Shown here piece after piece: positions 7,702 through 17,864 of a DNA stretch of 64,000 nucleotides (within the stretch, counting starts at the first letter, position 1; the number at the start of each line of letters is the position of its first letter). The notes beneath the pieces are model-generated. The model was given only the letters and a program-made list of their open reading frames with translations. It was not told the origin of the DNA and ran no database searches. Source of the stretch: Sphingobacteriia bacterium (GTDB lineage: Bacteria; Pseudomonadota; Alphaproteobacteria; Rickettsiales; 33-17); the NCBI GenBank assembly GCA_017304685.1, contig JAFKLR010000003.1:806001-870000 (forward strand). Reading direction: 5' to 3'. A program made the translations under genes and the position numbers.

Positions 7702-10179
7702 TTAATTTAAATTTGGTTTATCATTTTTATTATTTGCTAATTTGTTTTTATGATCACGCGTAAATGAAGGTGCTTTATCATCTAAATCATCTTTAGCTAA
7801 TTCATTTTTCATATCTTTTGATACTTTTTCAAATACAGCCTTTTCTTTAATACCAAATATAGATTTAAATGAACTAATAAACCCTGCTCCACCTTCTCTA
7901 CTTTTTCTTATCGATTGAACTTTAGGAATAGAAAGCTGTTTAAATAATTCTTTCATTTCACCTTTAGCATAATCAATCGCAGTTTTTCCGAAACGATCTT
8001 TCATTTCTATTTTTGCACCTGATTTAACTAACTCTTTTACTGTTTCCAAATGTCCATATTTAGTTGCACTAATTAAAGCTGTTTGACCACTAGCATTATG
8101 AGTATTTACATTAGCTCCTGCCTTAATTAATTCTCTAACTATACTCACATTGCCAATTGTGGCCATTTGAATTAATGGGGTCTTGCCATTTGGAAGAGTG
8201 ACATTAAAATTATATTTTTTCTCAATAAGTACGCTTATAATTTCCATTTGGTTATTATTTAATGCCCATTCTAAAACAAGATCTTTATCACTTAAATTAT
8301 CCGCTACTTTAGCTAACGGTAAAATTAATGACTCCATTTCTTTTGCTATAGCAAGCTGCAAAACATTATGCCCTTTTATATCGGTAACATTTAGATCGAT
8401 ACCATTATCTATTAACTCAAATGCTTCTTGCTCTTTACCTTTTTTTACTAATTCAATTAATTTCAGTGTATTTTTTTGAACTTCACTAATTTCTCTATTT
8501 TCTTTAAAATATTTTTCTTGCAATGGTTTTATGTAATTATCAATATACCCCTTTAAAGGTGCAAATATTTTATATACAATTTCTTTATTTCCCCTTGCTA
8601 ATTGCTCATTAAATCGCACAATTAATTCTTTATGTTGGTCTTTTGTGGAATAAACTTCATTATCATATACATTGCCAATAGTTCTAATAATTGACTTGAT
8701 AGTGCCTAATTCTGTAGATTGATTTTCACCTTTTGGGTCAATTTTTAAATAATTATCATTTATAAATTTTATTAATTCTTCTTTAGATAAACCTATTATA
8801 AATTTTATTATTTCATCTTTAGACAACTTATCTTTATCTCTAGAAAACTCATTAACAAGTTTTGCGGCTTCTATAGCGACGTTACGTAAAACTATTAATT
8901 CAACATTTTCAAAAGCATTTTTTTCTTTTTCATTATTAACACTATAAGGATAAGCTTCATTACTAAATAACATTTGCATTTCATAATGTGTAGCTTCGTG
9001 CATTAAGGTTCCTTCAACTCTTTGATTTACCCAATCTAAATATCTACCTGCAACCACAATGCTATTTTTTAAATTGTAATAACCTAAGCTACCATCCATT
9101 TCTGGATTAAAATCTTTTACATTTCTTTTATCAGAAATTACTATATTCATTTTATTATTAAGACTATAAGTATACAGGGTTTTAAGTGTATTGAATAAAT
9201 ATTGATTACTAGTAAGCCTTTCTATAATGTCGCCAAGTAATCCTGTTGCCGCAAAATTACCCTCTACAAAAGATACTTTTAAAATTGAATCAACCACTTC
9301 TTTTTGTTCAGACGTTAAAGCCCTATATTTTTCTAGCGATTCAGCACTTTCTTCTTGTAAACGTGAAAATAAAGTATCTTTTTTTGTTATTAAAGCATTT
9401 TGCTTATTTACTCTGTATGTAACTTTATTTTCAAGTTGCTTATTAACTTGTGCTTCATCGACTTTTTCTTTTAAACTTAAGGCTTCTTTAAATTCATCTT
9501 TTGCTTTTTCAAATTCGCCTATTTTGTTGTAAGCATAAGTCAAAGCCATTTTTATATTATATAATTCATTTACTGAACCTTCTAAATTTTCTAAAGCTTC
9601 TTTTTTTCGCTTTAGAAAATTTAACATAGCAATTTTATCTTCAGCTTTTCCAATATTTTTAAAGGTTTTAATAAAATTTTCTGAAATAAATTCTTTACTA
9701 ATATTGAATAATTTCTCTTCAAAAGCTTTTACTTTAGGTTTTAAGCCATTTGAGTTTTTCAATGTATGAGTTAATTTTAAATCAGTAATTTTACGCTCTA
9801 GAAAATCAATTAAATTAATTTGATTTTCCATCGTTAAATTACTAATATCAGTCTCATGTGGGGAATTTGCTATATTATCATATAACAGAATATTTTCACT
9901 ATACATAAGAAATCTTTTAGCTTCAACGTATGCTATTCTTGCTTCATCAAAATTTTTTAATGTTCTAAAGTAATCACCTTGTAACTTTTTTATTATCGCA
10001 AGTTGTTTACAAAAATCTTGAGATAAGTTTTTTTCAAAGTTTTTAGCTAAAATACTTTCTTCTAAATCTTGTAAAAATTTTACTATTTCCTGAGGGGAAA
10101 GATTTGGGTTCGGTAAACTTTCTAAAACTTTTTTCTCTTCATTTTGCATTGGAGCAAACATTTGAATTATTTCTTTCAT
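7702..10179 (-). CDS. Ankyrin-repeat protein with an HExxH zinc-metallopeptidase-like domain
   Basis: 825 aa, domains in order. Residues 1-240 are helical with TPR-like pairs (GDYFRTLKNFDEARIAYVEA; TYAYNKIGEFEKAKDEFKEAL). Residues ~290-540 look like a zincin: a strand/turn segment SLGYYNLKNSIVVAG, then EGTLMHEATHYEMQ with the HExxH motif at 394-398. A downstream Glu (candidates E418, E424, or E519 in QHKELIVRFNE) would be the third zinc ligand. Residues ~570-745 carry four or so ankyrin repeats (NGKTPLIQMATIGNVSIVRELIKAGANVN; GQTALISATKYGHLETVKELVKSGA). The tail is basic and disordered. There is no signal peptide. Ankyrin proteins of Rickettsiales are often type IV secretion effectors, so a host-directed protease is a reasonable inference, not shown. 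It sits between nuoC and nuoD on the opposite strand. Confidence 0.8.
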   Translation of the reverse strand: MKEIIQMFAPMQNEEKKVLESLPNPNLSPQEIVKFLQDLEESILAKNFEKNLSQDFCKQLAIIKKLQGDYFRTLKNFDEARIAYVEAKRFLMYSENILLYDNIANSPHETDISNLTMENQINLIDFLERKITDLKLTHTLKNSNGLKPKVKAFEEKLFNISKEFISENFIKTFKNIGKAEDKIAMLNFLKRKKEALENLEGSVNELYNIKMALTYAYNKIGEFEKAKDEFKEALSLKEKVDEAQVNKQLENKVTYRVNKQNALITKKDTLFSRLQEESAESLEKYRALTSEQKEVVDSILKVSFVEGNFAATGLLGDIIERLTSNQYLFNTLKTLYTYSLNNKMNIVISDKRNVKDFNPEMDGSLGYYNLKNSIVVAGRYLDWVNQRVEGTLMHEATHYEMQMLFSNEAYPYSVNNEKEKNAFENVELIVLRNVAIEAAKLVNEFSRDKDKLSKDEIIKFIIGLSKEELIKFINDNYLKIDPKGENQSTELGTIKSIIRTIGNVYDNEVYSTKDQHKELIVRFNEQLARGNKEIVYKIFAPLKGYIDNYIKPLQEKYFKENREISEVQKNTLKLIELVKKGKEQEAFELIDNGIDLNVTDIKGHNVLQLAIAKEMESLILPLAKVADNLSDKDLVLEWALNNNQMEIISVLIEKKYNFNVTLPNGKTPLIQMATIGNVSIVRELIKAGANVNTHNASGQTALISATKYGHLETVKELVKSGAKIEMKDRFGKTAIDYAKGEMKELFKQLSIPKVQSIRKSREGGAGFISSFKSIFGIKEKAVFEKVSKDMKNELAKDDLDDKAPSFTRDHKNKLANNKNDKPNLN

Positions 10180-10252
10180 AAATCAATTACCTTAGAAATC
10201 TTATGTACTTATATTAATTATAAAACTTCTAGGTTAAATAGTTATTAATTTT

Positions 10253-10267
10253 TTAATTATTTCTTAA
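10253..10267. promoter_or_regulatory. TTAA-N7-TTAA, CtrA-type half-site spacing
   Basis: TTAATTATTTCTTAA lies 74 bp upstream of the ankyrin/zincin gene start and 157 bp upstream of nuoD. It matches the CtrA spacing TTAA-N7-TTAA only; in sequence this AT-rich such matches also occur by chance. Confidence 0.25.
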
Positions 10268-10423
10268 TTGAGTTTTAAATATTACAATTATCAATAACTT
10301 ATAGATTTATCCGCATTTATTTAGATTTAATATTTCCTTAAACCTTTCTACTTTTAGTCCTTGAAATATATAAATATTTTCGTTACAAATTAGGTTTGTA
10401 ATAATTTAAGCCTTAGGGAAGAT

Positions 10424-11602
10424 ATGACTCAGCTTGATATTAAAAACATGACCTTAAACTTTGGTCCGCAGCATCCTGCAGCCCATGGAGTTTTAAGGCT
10501 AGTTCTTGAAATGGATGGTGAAGTAATTGAAAGAGCTGATCCTCACATTGGTCTTCTCCATCGTGGTACTGAAAAGCTAATGGAGCATAAAACTTACTTA
10601 CAAGCTCTCCCTTACTTAGACCGCCTTGATTATGTTGCTCCAATGAATCAAGAACATGCATATTGTTTAGCGGTTGAAAAATTACTAGGCTGTGAAGTAC
10701 CGAAACGCGCTCAATATATTAGGGTTTTATTTTCTGAAATATCAAGATTACTTAATCATATTTTAAATGTAACTACACAAGCACTTGACGTTGGTGCAAC
10801 CACTCCACTTCTTTGGATGTTTGAAGACCGTGAAAAAATGATGGAATTTTATGAAAGAGTTTCAGGTGCAAGGTTACACGCAGCTTACTTCCGACCAGGT
10901 GGAGTTAACCAAGACTTACCTAAAGGTTTACTCGAAGATATTGCTGAATTTATTGAAGAATTTCCAAAGCATTTAAGTGACATGGAAAACTTACTTACTG
11001 AAAACCGTATCTGGAAACAACGCTTAGTAGACATAGGTGTTGTAACACCAGAACAAGCAATGGATTGGGGATTTTCTGGTCCGATGCTTAGAGGTTCAGG
11101 CATTGCATGGGATTTAAGAAAATCGAGACCTTATGATGTATATGATGAAATCGAATTCGATATTCCAGTTGGAAAAAATGGTGATTGTTACGATAGATAT
11201 TTAATTCGCATTGAAGAAATGTATCAATCAGTAAAAATAATAAAACAATGCCTTCAAAAAATTCCTGAAGGACCAATAAAAACACTTGATCGTAAAATTG
11301 CTTCCCCGCCACGTGCTGAAATGAAAAATTCAATGGAAGCATTAATTCATCACTTTAAATTATATACAGAAGGTTACCATGTTCCAAAAGGTGAATATTA
11401 CGCAGCTGTAGAAGCACCTAAAGGAGAATTTGGAGTTTACATAATTGCAGATGGAACAAACAGACCATATAGAGCACGTTTAAGAGCACCAGGATTTGCC
11501 CATCTTCAAGGATTAGATTTTATGTCAAAAGGACACATGCTTGCAGACGTTGTTACAATAATCGGTAGCCTTGATATTGTATTTGGTGAAATAGATAGAT
11601 AA
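10424..11602 (+). CDS. nuoD: NADH-quinone oxidoreductase subunit D
   Basis: 49-kDa subunit of complex I, forming the quinone-binding cavity with NuoB. 392 aa, full length. It shows the hallmark [16 protein letters not shown] at residues 11-26, then [17 protein letters not shown], and ends [10 protein letters not shown] as in other alphaproteobacterial proteins. An AGGGAAG ribosome site precedes the ATG. It begins the second nuo block after the accessory insertion and is followed 18 bp later by nuoE. Confidence 0.97.
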   Translation: MTQLDIKNMTLNFGPQHPAAHGVLRLVLEMDGEVIERADPHIGLLHRGTEKLMEHKTYLQALPYLDRLDYVAPMNQEHAYCLAVEKLLGCEVPKRAQYIRVLFSEISRLLNHILNVTTQALDVGATTPLLWMFEDREKMMEFYERVSGARLHAAYFRPGGVNQDLPKGLLEDIAEFIEEFPKHLSDMENLLTENRIWKQRLVDIGVVTPEQAMDWGFSGPMLRGSGIAWDLRKSRPYDVYDEIEFDIPVGKNGDCYDRYLIRIEEMYQSVKIIKQCLQKIPEGPIKTLDRKIASPPRAEMKNSMEALIHHFKLYTEGYHVPKGEYYAAVEAPKGEFGVYIIADGTNRPYRARLRAPGFAHLQGLDFMSKGHMLADVVTIIGSLDIVFGEIDR

Positions 11603-11620
11603 GTTTGGAGAATTGTTTTA

Positions 11621-12229
11621 ATGAGCACAGAAAATACATCAACTTGTTTTGAACAACCAAAATCATTCAAGTTTACTGATGAGAATTTAAAAAAAATAAA
11701 AGAAATTACTAAAAAATATCCTGAAGGAAGACAGCAAAGCGCTGTTCTACCCGCTTTATATATTGCTCAAGACCAGAGTGGCGGATGGATTTCAAAAGTA
11801 GCTATGGATGAAATTGCGCAAATATTGAATATTCCTAATATAAAAGTTTATGAAGTTGCTACATTCTATAGCATGTTCAATTTACAACCTGTAGGCAAAT
11901 ATCATTTACAAATTTGCGGCACCACACCTTGTTGGCTAAGAGGCTCTGATAAGCTGTTTGAAGCTTGTAATTACAAATTAGGAATTAAAAAAGGTGAAAC
12001 CTCAAGTGACGGTTTATTTACATTAAGCGAAGTTGAATGTCTTGGCGCGTGCGTTAATGCTCCTGTCGTTCAAATTAATAATGAAAATTACTACGAAGAT
12101 TTAAATGAAGAAAATTTTATAAAGCTTCTCGATAATTTAAAAAATGGTAATGCGCCTAAAATTGGATCACAAATAGGCCGTCAGGGATCATGTCCTGAAG
12201 GTGGGTCTACAACCTTAAAAAATAAATAA
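11621..12229 (+). CDS. nuoE: NADH-quinone oxidoreductase subunit E
   Basis: 24-kDa thioredoxin-fold subunit carrying the N1a [2Fe-2S] cluster of the NADH-oxidising module. 202 aa. The four ligands are visible as C-x4-C in CGTTPC (residues ~104-109) and C-x3-C in CLGAC (~146-150). The block KVYEVATFYSMFNLQPVGKYH is typical. GGAG lies 11-14 nt before the ATG. NuoE normally precedes nuoF directly; here nuoF is 9.5 kb downstream, past three accessory genes. Confidence 0.97.
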   Translation: MSTENTSTCFEQPKSFKFTDENLKKIKEITKKYPEGRQQSAVLPALYIAQDQSGGWISKVAMDEIAQILNIPNIKVYEVATFYSMFNLQPVGKYHLQICGTTPCWLRGSDKLFEACNYKLGIKKGETSSDGLFTLSEVECLGACVNAPVVQINNENYYEDLNEENFIKLLDNLKNGNAPKIGSQIGRQGSCPEGGSTTLKNK

Positions 12230-12239
12230 TACTTATACT

Positions 12240-12432
12240 AATAAGATAATAGATAAGTCCTTACCTGCAGCTGAAAAACTTTTTCGGGCCCAATAATATT
12301 AATGATCTTATTTTGCCAACTGATTTAGATATTGAAATTGGTGAGCACTAGGTCGCCAGCAAGTGCTCTTTGGTTGTTTTCTTTATACCAATCTACTTTT
12401 TCAAAATTTTTAAAATTCTCTTTTATGTATTA
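12240..12432 (-). pseudogene. Possible degraded gene fragment
   Basis: On the minus strand the frame reads ...NFEKVDWYKENNQRALAGDL..., then one stop, then about 28 more sense codons (ISWQNKIINIIGPEKVFQLQ) before the next stop. There is no start codon or ribosome site. The composition is more protein-like than random AT-rich sequence, suggesting a decayed gene, but I recognise no parent family. Confidence 0.2.
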
Positions 12433-12550
12433 AAAATAATTACTTTTATTACAACCAATAATAGAAAAATATCTTAATCTTAGTTTTAAGTATCTGAATT
12501 TTATTATTAAATTAAAACATACGAATTAAAAATTGACTTTTTTCATTTTA

Positions 12551-12565
12551 TTAACTATTATTTAA
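12551..12565. promoter_or_regulatory. CtrA-like box upstream of the four-repeat gene
   Basis: TTAACTATTATTTAA matches TTAA-N7-TTAA, the CtrA consensus spacing. It ends 43 nt before the ATG at 12609. The 7-nt spacer CTATTAT differs by one base from that of the boxes at 17804 and 21513 (CTATTCT), so the similarity extends beyond the half-sites. Confidence 0.45.
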
Positions 12566-12608
12566 CTAATTTTTAATTTAATTTATTAATTTACATTTAG
12601 GTAATAGA

Positions 12609-15600
12609 ATGAAGATTACAGAGGAAAGCTTAAATAAAGATGAAAACTCAGCAGATGAAAGCTTAACTGAAGTCGAAGCTAGAACTCCAATTATTTCTAG
12701 ATCACCTGCTGTACCAGCTAATACAACAATACGACAAATACCAATTAATTTAGCGCCAACTTCTTTAATAAGCTCAAATAATATACCTACTAATTATTCA
12801 GGAGCTCCGCAAAACTATATACCCATAATGCCTCGGGGACAATTCTTTACTGTCGACTTACCATCGCAACCTGTTGCACCCCAAATTAATAATACTACTA
12901 TAACTGATGTAAAACCATATCTTACTATTAACATAGATCAAGCAACTGCTAATAAAATTATACCTTTATTATTAAAAGTATATCATGATGATAAAAAACA
13001 AATAATAAATAACCCTGCTTTAGCAAGCTTCCAATCTTTTTATAAAGATAAAAAAAATACACAGAAAATTATAAATTTCCTAGAGAAGCTGGCTTTAGAA
13101 GATCAAATTAACATAATTTTTGCTAAAAATCATAAAACTAGTAATTTATTTACTATGGCCGCTATTAATCCTCAATTATTTAAGTGGATTATTGATAATG
13201 TATTTGTTAAAGCTGCTAATAGTTTAGAAAATTATAATTTAGCTAGTAATTTAGAAAAGCGTGAAAAATATACATTATTTAAAACTACTAAAATTTCATA
13301 CACAATTTTAAAGGAATTGTTAAGCGCTGATCCGAATTTAGAGTTTTATAAAATATTATTTAGTTATTGTAATTCTGATAATTATATTAAAAAAGTAATC
13401 GAGCCTTTTAAGACATATTTGTTATCTAAAACAAAAACAAATAAAGTTGCAGATAAGCGCACTTCGATTACAATAATAATTGACGAAGCAAACACTATTT
13501 ATATTCAAAACTTGCTAGATATATTACCTAATTGTTTCTGGAAAGATCAAAAGTGGGTTGATGCGCTTGTAAATATATATCATAATATTACTGATCAAGC
13601 CAAAAAAGATATTATTATTAATATTCTACAACGCAAAAAGGAAGAAATTGGCCTAACTTTTGAAATCCTACCGCAGTCACAAAATGTACTGCAATCTCCT
13701 ACAAATTATTCAGGCGCTGCTCAAAACTCTTTACAAGCAGATACCCAAGATCATATTTTATCAACTTCAAGTTTACAAATAATTCCGCAAACAAATAATG
13801 AAGTTACAAATGAAATTATATTCCACCTTTCTTGCAACAATATTGATCAAGAAACTGCTATTAAAATTAAAAACATTTTATTAAATATTAGTTATAATGA
13901 TAGAAAAAAACCATTATATAGCTATAATTTAGAAACTTTTCAACTTTTTTACAAAGATAAAAAAAATACTAAAAATGTTATAAATTTTTTGGAAAAGCTT
14001 GATTTAAGAAGCCAAATTCAGATTATTTTTACAAATAATATTAATTCAAGTAACTTATATACTATTTCAGCTACTAACCCTGAGCTATTTAAATGGATTG
14101 TGGATAATATATTTGTTAATGCAGTAAACAGCATTCATTCTCATAATTTAACTACAAATTTAATAAATTATGAAAAATATTTATTTTATATCTCAAATAA
14201 TGATTCATTTAGTGTATTAAATGAATTATCACATACTGATCCTGAATTAAAATTTTATAAAATATTATTTAGTCATATTAATTCTAATATTTATGTTCAA
14301 AAAGTAATCGAACCTTTTAAGACCTATTTATTATCATCTCCTAAAACTAAAAAAAATTCAAAATCAAAAAATGATCAACCAATAATTCACTTATTAATTG
14401 ATGAAGCAAGCGTTGAATATATTCAAGGATTATTAAATTTAATACCTGAATACTTTTGGGAAGATCAAAACTGGATTAATGCACTTGAAAATAAGCGTAA
14501 CAATATTACTGATCAAAACAAAAAAGCTGCTATCAATGAAATTCTTCAACGTAAAAAAGAAAAACGAAATAGAACTATTTTAATGCCAAACTTTTCATCT
14601 CAGCAAAGAGATGCAGGAGCAACCTATGTTCCACGAATAAATATTCCTAATACAAGGTTGTCATTTAATCCAGCTAATAATGCACCTACTAATTATTCCG
14701 GTAACCCATCTCAACACCCTTCTAACTATTCTATTACACCAAAAGGCTATATGGTTTCTCAGAATAATCCACCTATTGCTGTAGGTCCAAAAGCAAATGC
14801 GCCAATTTCTCGTTTACCTGGTCAAAGAATATTTGTGCAGTCTCACAATCAATCATCAATTCAACCTTCAATTAGAGGAGGCAATGTTTATATTACCCAA
14901 TTGATTTCAGATAATAATTTAAATAAAGAAACAGCAATAGAAGTTAGAGATTTGCTATTAAATATTCAAAACTTACCTGAAAATGTTCCTCACTTACAAG
15001 CTTTTAACAAATTTAGTGAATTTACAAGTAATGCTTATTTCATTATAAATTTTTTGGATAAACTTGATTTGCAAGACCAAATTAAAGTTATTTTTAAAAG
15101 ATATAACTCAATTTGTAGTTTATTCACTAATTCTACTTATATCCCTAAATTATTTAAGTGGATTGTTGATAATGTGTTTGTTAAGGCGTCAAATAGTGCA
15201 GAAGCTAATATTTTAAGCAATCATTTAGCAAACGTTAACCAGTATCCTGCAAAACATGGGGCGCTTTTACTAAAATTTTTATTTTCAATAGATAAAAATT
15301 TAGATTTTTATAAAATATTGTTTAGTCATTCAAATGAACCAAATTACGTTAATAATGTAATTAATCCTTTTAAGGTTTATTTAATGTCTCCTGTAACAAT
15401 TATTAAAGCGAATGGATTAGAAAAAATTCCTGTAAAATATGATTATACCATTCAATATTTAATTGAAGTGGCAGATACAAAATATCTTCAGGATCTATTT
15501 AATATATTACCTAATTGTTTCTGGGAAGATCAAAACTGGGTTAATACACTTGTAAATAAGTGTAACAATATTACTGATCAAAACAAAAAAATAGCTGTTA

Positions 15601-17438
15601 ATACTATTATTGAGCAGAAAAAGAAAGAAATAAATAAATCAGTTCAAACGATCAATTCCAATATACCATCAAAGAATATTGAAGAAAACTTAGTTATAGA
15701 TCTTGAAGCACACTCTCCAACTTCAAATGTATTATCAAATAATAACCCTGTAGAAATGAATTCTACTCAAGAAAAAGAACAGGAAAATGATATATTAAAC
15801 GCTAATACTAAAATAAATAATAATGTTCATAATAAAACCTCACGTATTATAATTAATGAAGAGGAAAGTGAAAAAGGAAGCGGAAGTGAAACTGAACCTT
15901 TAACTAATGAAGAATCTAGTGATAATGAAGAAGAATTAATTTTAAATTTATCTATTAACCAAAATACTAATCTTGCCTCACATACAGCACGTCCAGCATT
16001 CCTGCCAACTCAAGACCTTGTAGTCGATAATAATTATTCAAGAACACAGCTACAAGTTCAAAATAATTCTTCTGTAGTTAGTCAGAATATAAATACAGTT
16101 AAAACTAGTGAAGAAATAAGTGCTGTTAACATTTACCAATTACTTAGTGGTGAATTAAGTAAAGAAATAGCTGTAGAAATCAAAAACATGTTATTGGAAT
16201 GCAGTAAAAATAATAAGAAAAAAATGCCTTTATTAATTGTCTTTAATAAGTTTTATAAGAATAAAGAAAATACTGAAAAACTTATAAGTTTTTTAGAAAA
16301 ACTTGAATTAAGTGACCAAATTAAAATTATTTTTATTAGTAATGGTAATTCCAATACATTATTTACTACTTCAGTTATCAATTTTCCATTATTTAAATGG
16401 ATCGTTAATGAAATTGTTGCAAAAGCTGCAAACGATGAAACCCATGCTGAATTTTTATATACAAATTTGAGAAAAATAAGAAACTATAATATATATATTA
16501 AAAATACTCCTTTAAGTCTTTTAAAAGAATTAACAGAGGTTGATAAGGAGCTAAATTTTTACAAAATATTATTTCATCATATAAGGTCTGATAAATATGT
16601 TAAAAATGTGATTGAACCTTTTAAGAAATATTTATTAACGCCTGTAAATAAAGTTCGAGGTAAAGAAGGTAAAGGAGCTCTAAAGCAACCTATTACTATT
16701 AAAGTAATAATTGATGCAGCAGATATTAGCTATATTCAAAATTTATTAAATTTGTTGCCAGAATGTTTTTGGAGAGATCCAAACTGGTATAAAACTCTTA
16801 AGGAAATTAATATTAGTTTATCAGATCAAGATAAAAAGGCAGCTATTAATGCAATTCTCCAACGTAAAAAAGAAGAACTAAAAATAGAGATTCCTGATTT
16901 AATGATAGTAGATGAAGGTGAACAAATTACTGAAATGGTTGCTCCTGTAAGACAGCGTCAAAAAGTTAATAAACCAATGACTATTGAGGAAAGGGAAGCT
17001 GCACTTGCTACAGCTAGTTTTGCGATAAATAACACTGCCAAAACAAAAATTTCTGAGCAACCAGAGCAAAATTCTAAAACATTTAGTTCATATATGGACT
17101 CACTTTTAGAACAAACACTTGATTTAGTTAATTACTATTTATATGTAAGATTGTGCACACTACTAGTTCTTATGGCAAATGGAAAATCAGTTGTAATTCC
17201 AGCTTTCCATAAGAAAAACACTGAATCTACTTCATCGGTTATCGAAATTCCAGATGATGAAGATATACAGGTAATTAATAGTAATGCATTACCAACTCAG
17301 AATAATATTGTTTCAAATAGGGCAAGAATTGAGATAAGTAGAGGAGTTGAACACAATATTGAAGAAGAGAAATCTGGTGAAGAAAGGCCTAATAAAAGAA
17401 GTAAGCTTAACGATGGCTCATCTCAAGCTAAAAAATAA
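12609..17438 (+). CDS. Giant protein with four copies of an unknown ~250-residue repeat
   Basis: 1609 aa. Four homologous units lie at roughly residues 98-346, 396-652, 757-1007 and 1171-1424. Each ends with the motif (I/L)P-x-C/Y-FW-x-D-x-x-W, an N-I-T-D-Q segment and a Q-R/E-K-K-K-E end, and contains FKWI(V/I)D, FYKILF and EPFK-YLL. Units are joined by Pro/Asn/Ser-rich linkers with a repeated PTNYSG motif. An acidic stretch lies near residue 1090. The C-terminus has one hydrophobic segment (~1500-1530), a VIEIPDDED motif and a basic tail with NKRSK. There is no signal peptide. A single-unit paralogue follows at 17865. The large size, modular repeats and eukaryote-like tail suggest a host-directed effector; the repeat function is unknown to me. 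AGGTAATAG precedes the ATG. Confidence 0.8.
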   Translation: MKITEESLNKDENSADESLTEVEARTPIISRSPAVPANTTIRQIPINLAPTSLISSNNIPTNYSGAPQNYIPIMPRGQFFTVDLPSQPVAPQINNTTITDVKPYLTINIDQATANKIIPLLLKVYHDDKKQIINNPALASFQSFYKDKKNTQKIINFLEKLALEDQINIIFAKNHKTSNLFTMAAINPQLFKWIIDNVFVKAANSLENYNLASNLEKREKYTLFKTTKISYTILKELLSADPNLEFYKILFSYCNSDNYIKKVIEPFKTYLLSKTKTNKVADKRTSITIIIDEANTIYIQNLLDILPNCFWKDQKWVDALVNIYHNITDQAKKDIIINILQRKKEEIGLTFEILPQSQNVLQSPTNYSGAAQNSLQADTQDHILSTSSLQIIPQTNNEVTNEIIFHLSCNNIDQETAIKIKNILLNISYNDRKKPLYSYNLETFQLFYKDKKNTKNVINFLEKLDLRSQIQIIFTNNINSSNLYTISATNPELFKWIVDNIFVNAVNSIHSHNLTTNLINYEKYLFYISNNDSFSVLNELSHTDPELKFYKILFSHINSNIYVQKVIEPFKTYLLSSPKTKKNSKSKNDQPIIHLLIDEASVEYIQGLLNLIPEYFWEDQNWINALENKRNNITDQNKKAAINEILQRKKEKRNRTILMPNFSSQQRDAGATYVPRINIPNTRLSFNPANNAPTNYSGNPSQHPSNYSITPKGYMVSQNNPPIAVGPKANAPISRLPGQRIFVQSHNQSSIQPSIRGGNVYITQLISDNNLNKETAIEVRDLLLNIQNLPENVPHLQAFNKFSEFTSNAYFIINFLDKLDLQDQIKVIFKRYNSICSLFTNSTYIPKLFKWIVDNVFVKASNSAEANILSNHLANVNQYPAKHGALLLKFLFSIDKNLDFYKILFSHSNEPNYVNNVINPFKVYLMSPVTIIKANGLEKIPVKYDYTIQYLIEVADTKYLQDLFNILPNCFWEDQNWVNTLVNKCNNITDQNKKIAVNTIIEQKKKEINKSVQTINSNIPSKNIEENLVIDLEAHSPTSNVLSNNNPVEMNSTQEKEQENDILNANTKINNNVHNKTSRIIINEEESEKGSGSETEPLTNEESSDNEEELILNLSINQNTNLASHTARPAFLPTQDLVVDNNYSRTQLQVQNNSSVVSQNINTVKTSEEISAVNIYQLLSGELSKEIAVEIKNMLLECSKNNKKKMPLLIVFNKFYKNKENTEKLISFLEKLELSDQIKIIFISNGNSNTLFTTSVINFPLFKWIVNEIVAKAANDETHAEFLYTNLRKIRNYNIYIKNTPLSLLKELTEVDKELNFYKILFHHIRSDKYVKNVIEPFKKYLLTPVNKVRGKEGKGALKQPITIKVIIDAADISYIQNLLNLLPECFWRDPNWYKTLKEINISLSDQDKKAAINAILQRKKEELKIEIPDLMIVDEGEQITEMVAPVRQRQKVNKPMTIEEREAALATASFAINNTAKTKISEQPEQNSKTFSSYMDSLLEQTLDLVNYYLYVRLCTLLVLMANGKSVVIPAFHKKNTESTSSVIEIPDDEDIQVINSNALPTQNNIVSNRARIEISRGVEHNIEEEKSGEERPNKRSKLNDGSSQAKK

Positions 17439-17449
17439 AAACATTTAAA

Positions 17450-17479
17450 GTTAGGTAAAAGCTTAAATTTTTACCTAAC
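17450..17479. terminator. 11-bp perfect stem-loop after the four-repeat gene
   Basis: GTTAGGTAAAA (17450-17460) and TTTTACCTAAC (17469-17479) form a perfect 11-bp stem with an 8-nt loop, 12 nt after the stop codon. No clear T-run follows on the plus strand, so termination efficiency is uncertain. Confidence 0.5.
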
Positions 17480-17598
17480 AACCTATTACGTAACTTTACT
17501 ATTAAAAAATTATAATAACCTTATGCAAAAAAAATGAAATCCAAAAAACTTAAACTATTTTAAAAATTTCTCTTATTATTTATAGGTAAAATTTTACT

Positions 17599-17760
17599 TC
17601 AATAATTTGTGGAAAGCATACTTACAAAAACTAAAGTATTTTTTAATGCTTCGTCCACTTTACCCATATCGCTTGTCATAATATGTAAATAATAAGAAAA
17701 ACATCCTTTATCAGTAAATATTTTAATTAATAAATTCTTTCTAAACCAATAGCTTAAATT
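17599..17760 (-). pseudogene. Possible gene fragment, 53 codons
   Basis: An uninterrupted minus-strand frame reads ...FTDKGCFSYYLHIMTSDMGK... and ends LSTNY-stop. The only ATG is internal and there is no ribosome site. Sequence this AT-rich has frequent stops, so a 53-codon open stretch with mixed composition may be a fragment of a lost gene. No family recognised; low confidence. Confidence 0.2.
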
Positions 17761-17803
17761 TTACTAAAATTATATTAATATTTAATTGACTTAATTCATT
17801 GTG

Positions 17804-17818
17804 TTAACTATTCTTTAA
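17804..17818. promoter_or_regulatory. CtrA-like box upstream of the single-unit paralogue
   Basis: TTAACTATTCTTTAA, TTAA-N7-TTAA, ends 46 nt before the ATG at 17865. Spacing to the start is almost the same as for the four-repeat gene (43 nt), and the surrounding sequence (next bases CTTAATTTTAAT) is also alike. Confidence 0.45.
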
Positions 17819-17864
17819 CTTAATTTTAATGAATATTTTATATTAATATATTTAAGGAATTTAA

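Larger units (their letters stand above)
12230..12608. other. Intergenic region after nuoE, with hairpin and possible gene remnant
   Basis: 379 bp. A 7-bp perfect inverted repeat GAGCACT/AGTGCTC at 12343-12368 has a 12-nt, relatively GC-rich loop and stands out from the AT-rich surroundings. The minus strand reads as ~65 codons of protein-like sequence with one internal stop (see the separate entry). The last 60 bp hold the putative regulatory box of the following gene. Confidence 0.45.
17439..17864. other. Intergenic region between the two repeat-family genes
   Basis: 426 bp. It contains a terminator-like stem at 17450-17479, a 53-codon open stretch on the minus strand (17599-17760, separate entry) and a CtrA-like box at 17804-17818. 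Nothing else is clear. Confidence 0.5.

Noticed and set aside
12343-12368. Hairpin GAGCACT/AGTGCTC as the nuoE terminator
   Set aside because: It is 114 nt past the stop and is followed by TTTGG, not a T-run; kept only as part of the intergenic description.
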